NCBI GenBank assembly: GCA_013112585.1
Contig: JABFGH010000002.1
Location: 186,001 to 250,000 of the forward strand
Length of the DNA stretch: 64,000 nt
Source of the DNA: Ignavibacteriota bacterium
GTDB lineage: Bacteria > Bacteroidota > Ignavibacteria > Ignavibacteriales > Melioribacteraceae
Direction: 5' to 3'
Part shown: in pieces, positions 62,374 to 64,000 of the stretch
Numbering within the stretch: position 1 is the stretch's first letter
Layout of the letters: every line of letters starts with the position of its first letter
Made by a program: the position numbers and the translations under genes
Notes under the pieces: model-generated
What the model saw: only the letters and a program-made list of their open reading frames with translations
Told to the model about the DNA's origin: nothing
Databases searched by the model: none

Positions 62374-62841
62374 ATGGCTGTTAAAGGTGAAATCATTATT
62401 AAAAATCACGAAGGCAGTGAGTTGGAAGGACCGCGAGAAAACAACAGTTGCCTGGTGTTTGAATTTGATCATCAAGTTTACTTGCCTTATGATAAGGAAG
62501 AAAACAAAATTCAAGGTTCAAGAAGAATATCCGCTTTTTCAATAGTAAAAGATATTGATAAACTTACTCCGCAGCTTTACGATATTGTCTGCAACGGACG
62601 AAAATGTACGGAGATCAAAATCATTCTATATAGAATTGCCGCTGAGACCGGCGAGGAAGAGGAGTACTTCAATTATACTCTGGAAGATGCAAAAATTGTT
62701 TCGGTTGAAAACTGGATGCCCTCAACTAAAATTGAAGCAAATGAAAACATCGGGCATCTGGAAAAAGTAACCATGCTCGCTAAGAGATTTACCTGGAGCT
62801 TCCTTGATGGCGGCATAGAATATCAAGAAGAAGCTTTTTAA
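62374..62841 (+). CDS. hcp: T6SS tail-tube protein Hcp (TssD)
   Basis: 155 residues of the Hcp1 family: MAVKGEIIIKNHEGSELEGP, YLPYDKEENKIQGSRRISAF, and the C-terminal EKVTMLAKRFTWSFLDGGIE. Hexameric rings of Hcp stack into the tube that the sheath pushes out. It follows an AGGAG site. The 515 bases after it contain repeats and a hairpin, which may set Hcp mRNA levels apart from the baseplate genes that follow. Confidence 0.94.
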   Translation: MAVKGEIIIKNHEGSELEGPRENNSCLVFEFDHQVYLPYDKEENKIQGSRRISAFSIVKDIDKLTPQLYDIVCNGRKCTEIKIILYRIAAETGEEEEYFNYTLEDAKIVSVENWMPSTKIEANENIGHLEKVTMLAKRFTWSFLDGGIEYQEEAF

Positions 62842-62896
62842 TTAACTCTTCTTAAGTCGTTTTAATCTGAATAACCTCTGAATAAAACTGGTTCGT

Positions 62897-63000
62897 GTCA
62901 TTGCGATCCCGATGTTCTTTATCGGGAGAAGCAATCTGCCAAAAAGTTAGAGATTGCCACATCCGTCTCCGTCGGCTGACGGATGACGGATTCGCAATTA
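62897..63000. repeat. REP-like inverted repeat in the hcp-tssE gap
   Basis: A left unit beginning GTCATTGCGATCCCGATG and ending GAAGCAATCT (62897-62937) faces a right unit (62951-63000) which, on the minus strand, reads AATTGCGAATCCGTCATCCG to GGCAATCT. The same frame is used by the element at 51229-51317. An 18-base direct repeat (ttttaatctgaataacct) flanks it at 62860-62877 and 63027-63044. Confidence 0.8.
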
Positions 63001-63039
63001 CAAAACATATGTTATTCAAAGGTTTCTTTTAATCTGAAT

Positions 63040-63070
63040 AACCTTGAAGGTGTGAATATCCTTCAAGGTT
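63040..63070 (+). promoter_or_regulatory. Perfect 11-bp hairpin between hcp and tssE
   Basis: AACCTTGAAGG and CCTTCAAGGTT arms around a nine-base loop, followed four bases later by TTTTT. It could end or attenuate the hcp transcript, or protect its 3' end. Which of these is not decidable by eye. Confidence 0.5.
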
Positions 63071-63142
63071 ATAGATTTTTATAAATAAGTTCTAATAAAA
63101 GTGGATTTAATTGCACCGTCATTAATGACAGTGGTAAAAATA

Positions 63143-63300
63143 AAGTACAATTTATAGGGCTTTAGCCCACCTCTTTTGGTAAGTTGACTCAAACCTTTTG
63201 GGTTATCCCAAGAATTCCTTTGGAAAAACCCAAACTTCTGTTTGCTCAATTCCGCCTGCCGGAAGGGCAGTATTCACGGCGCTAAAGCAATGTACAATTT
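63143..63300. repeat. Palindrome-rich repeat element before tssE
   Basis: The left edge carries GTACAATTT then GGGCTTTAGCCC; the right edge carries GCTAAAGCAATGTACAATTT, so GCTTTAGC/GCTAAAGC form short inverted ends. Inside are TTGGG-tta-TCCCAA and CTGCC-ggaag-GGCAG hairpins. It looks like a small non-coding dispersed element, but only one copy is in the window. Confidence 0.5.
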
Positions 63301-63356
63301 TCTGTTTTACTTTCTGCAGTTACACAAATATTTTATTCATTTAGCTAAGAATTATT

Positions 63357-63815
63357 TTGGAAAATTTAAGCCTCTACGATCTTTTAGTCGGTCAGTTTAC
63401 TTCGGAAGCAGACTATGTTGATAATGTTAGCTCTGCCAATTTTGATAATATGTCCGAAGAGAAAAAATTGCGACAGAGTATCATAGAAAATCTTCACATG
63501 GTTTTAAGAACAAGGCAGGGAGCAGTGCAGCATTTACCTGATTTTGGAATGCCCGATATTTTACAAATGTATTTTGATTCAGGAAATTCAATTGAACCGA
63601 TAAGAAAACAAATTCGCGAAACCATCTTAAAGTACGAACCTCGAATCGGTAATGTTGATGTGGAGAAAACGGACTTTGATCAAAAAAATATGAGAATAGC
63701 TTTTAAAATTGTCGCTTCAATAAAGGAGCATCCTAATAAAGAAATTTTACTTACTGAATTTTCAACTACAGGCTGGACAAAAATAGTTTTTGAGAGGGAT
63801 GAGAATGAGCACTGA
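63357..63815 (+). CDS. tssE: T6SS baseplate protein TssE (gp25-like)
   Basis: 152 residues from a TTG start (no ATG nearby). The gp25-like landmarks are present: LRQSIIENLHMVLRTRQGA, FGMPDILQMYF, and ETILKYEPRIGNVDV. TssE is a baseplate wedge component, homologous to phage T4 gp25. It overlaps tssF by 11 bases. Confidence 0.93.
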   Translation: MENLSLYDLLVGQFTSEADYVDNVSSANFDNMSEEKKLRQSIIENLHMVLRTRQGAVQHLPDFGMPDILQMYFDSGNSIEPIRKQIRETILKYEPRIGNVDVEKTDFDQKNMRIAFKIVASIKEHPNKEILLTEFSTTGWTKIVFERDENEH

Positions 63816-64000
63816 TAAATATTTTGAACGCGAGTATAATTTTCTTCAAGTAGCGGGCGAGGAGTTTGGTAAAAAACATGCTACTCTCGGATCAATGCTT
63901 CATTTAAGTGAACGGCAGCGAAAAGACCCATTCGTTGAAAGATTATTTGAGGGATTCGCTTTTCTTGCAGGACGCATTCATGAAAGGCTCGATGATGAAT
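63805..64000 (+). CDS. tssF: T6SS baseplate protein TssF, N-terminal part (partial)
   Basis: The first 65 codons, cut by the right edge. Residues MSTDKYFEREYNFLQVAGEE and the RKDPFVERLFEGFAFLAGRI block followed by HERLDDE are the TssF (VasA) N-terminal signature. tssG, clpV and vgrG would be expected next but are outside the window. Confidence 0.9.
   Translation, partial: MSTDKYFEREYNFLQVAGEEFGKKHATLGSMLHLSERQRKDPFVERLFEGFAFLAGRIHERLDDE

Overview
The window is an AT-rich bacterial chromosome segment. Several features point to the Bacteroidota/Chlorobiota side of the FCB group, most likely Ignavibacteria: a type IX secretion (T9SS) C-terminal sorting domain with the YPNPFNP signature, an HU-like/SPOR envelope protein, many secreted TPR and beta-propeller proteins, and mostly weak Shine-Dalgarno sequences. 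This assignment rests on reading the proteins, not on a phylogeny. The first gene is cut by the left edge and the last (tssF) by the right edge.

Region 1-9.7 kb is housekeeping and accessory DNA. It holds the end of an osmoprotectant/EgtU-type ABC permease, ergothioneine genes egtB-egtD, and mtgA. Two divergent serine tRNAs follow, surrounded by partial copies of tRNA-Ser 3' ends. A higBA toxin-antitoxin cassette comes next, with a 44-codon duplicate of the end of the neighbouring M3 peptidase gene on its far side. That peptidase and a class C beta-lactamase-like serine hydrolase close the region.

Region 9.7-27.4 kb is the most unusual part. On the minus strand, an oligopeptide ABC importer (binding protein and two permeases) runs with almost no gaps into a protein kinase/AAA/TPR giant and a sigma-54 activator. 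A TPR protein and a GAF histidine kinase follow. The two importer ATPases are on the plus strand. Between them lie a secreted HExxH metallopeptidase/beta-propeller protein and a small secreted protein made of 15 tandem copies of a 15-16 residue unit (SSALNELGSRYGFVR). Upstream of the repeat gene is a strong -24/-12 (sigma-54) promoter match. Together these could form a peptide secretion, processing, uptake and sensing circuit. The circuit is inference; its parts are visible in the sequence.

Region 27.4-41.7 kb contains a macrodomain protein, an esterase, TPR proteins, a T9SS cargo protein, a LOG-family enzyme, an ECF sigma/anti-sigma module flanked by Spy/CpxP-like proteins, and tRNA-Leu. An apparent operon then starts: DUF92 membrane protein, a 993-residue periplasmic TPR protein and an outer-membrane barrel.

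Region 41.7-49.2 kb continues that cluster with an HU/SPOR transmembrane protein and TolQ/ExbB, TolR/ExbD and TonB. It is followed by small membrane proteins, an NHL propeller, tRNA-Gln and a stand-alone MetH-activation-domain protein.

Region 49.9-64.0 kb is a contiguous type VI secretion system: fha, tssJ, tssK, tssL, tssM, tagF, tssA, tssB, tssC, hcp, tssE and the start of tssF. The TssJLM trans-envelope complex makes it the subtype known mainly from Proteobacteria, rather than the Bacteroidetes subtype iii. Two gaps in the locus contain inverted, REP-like dispersed repeats.
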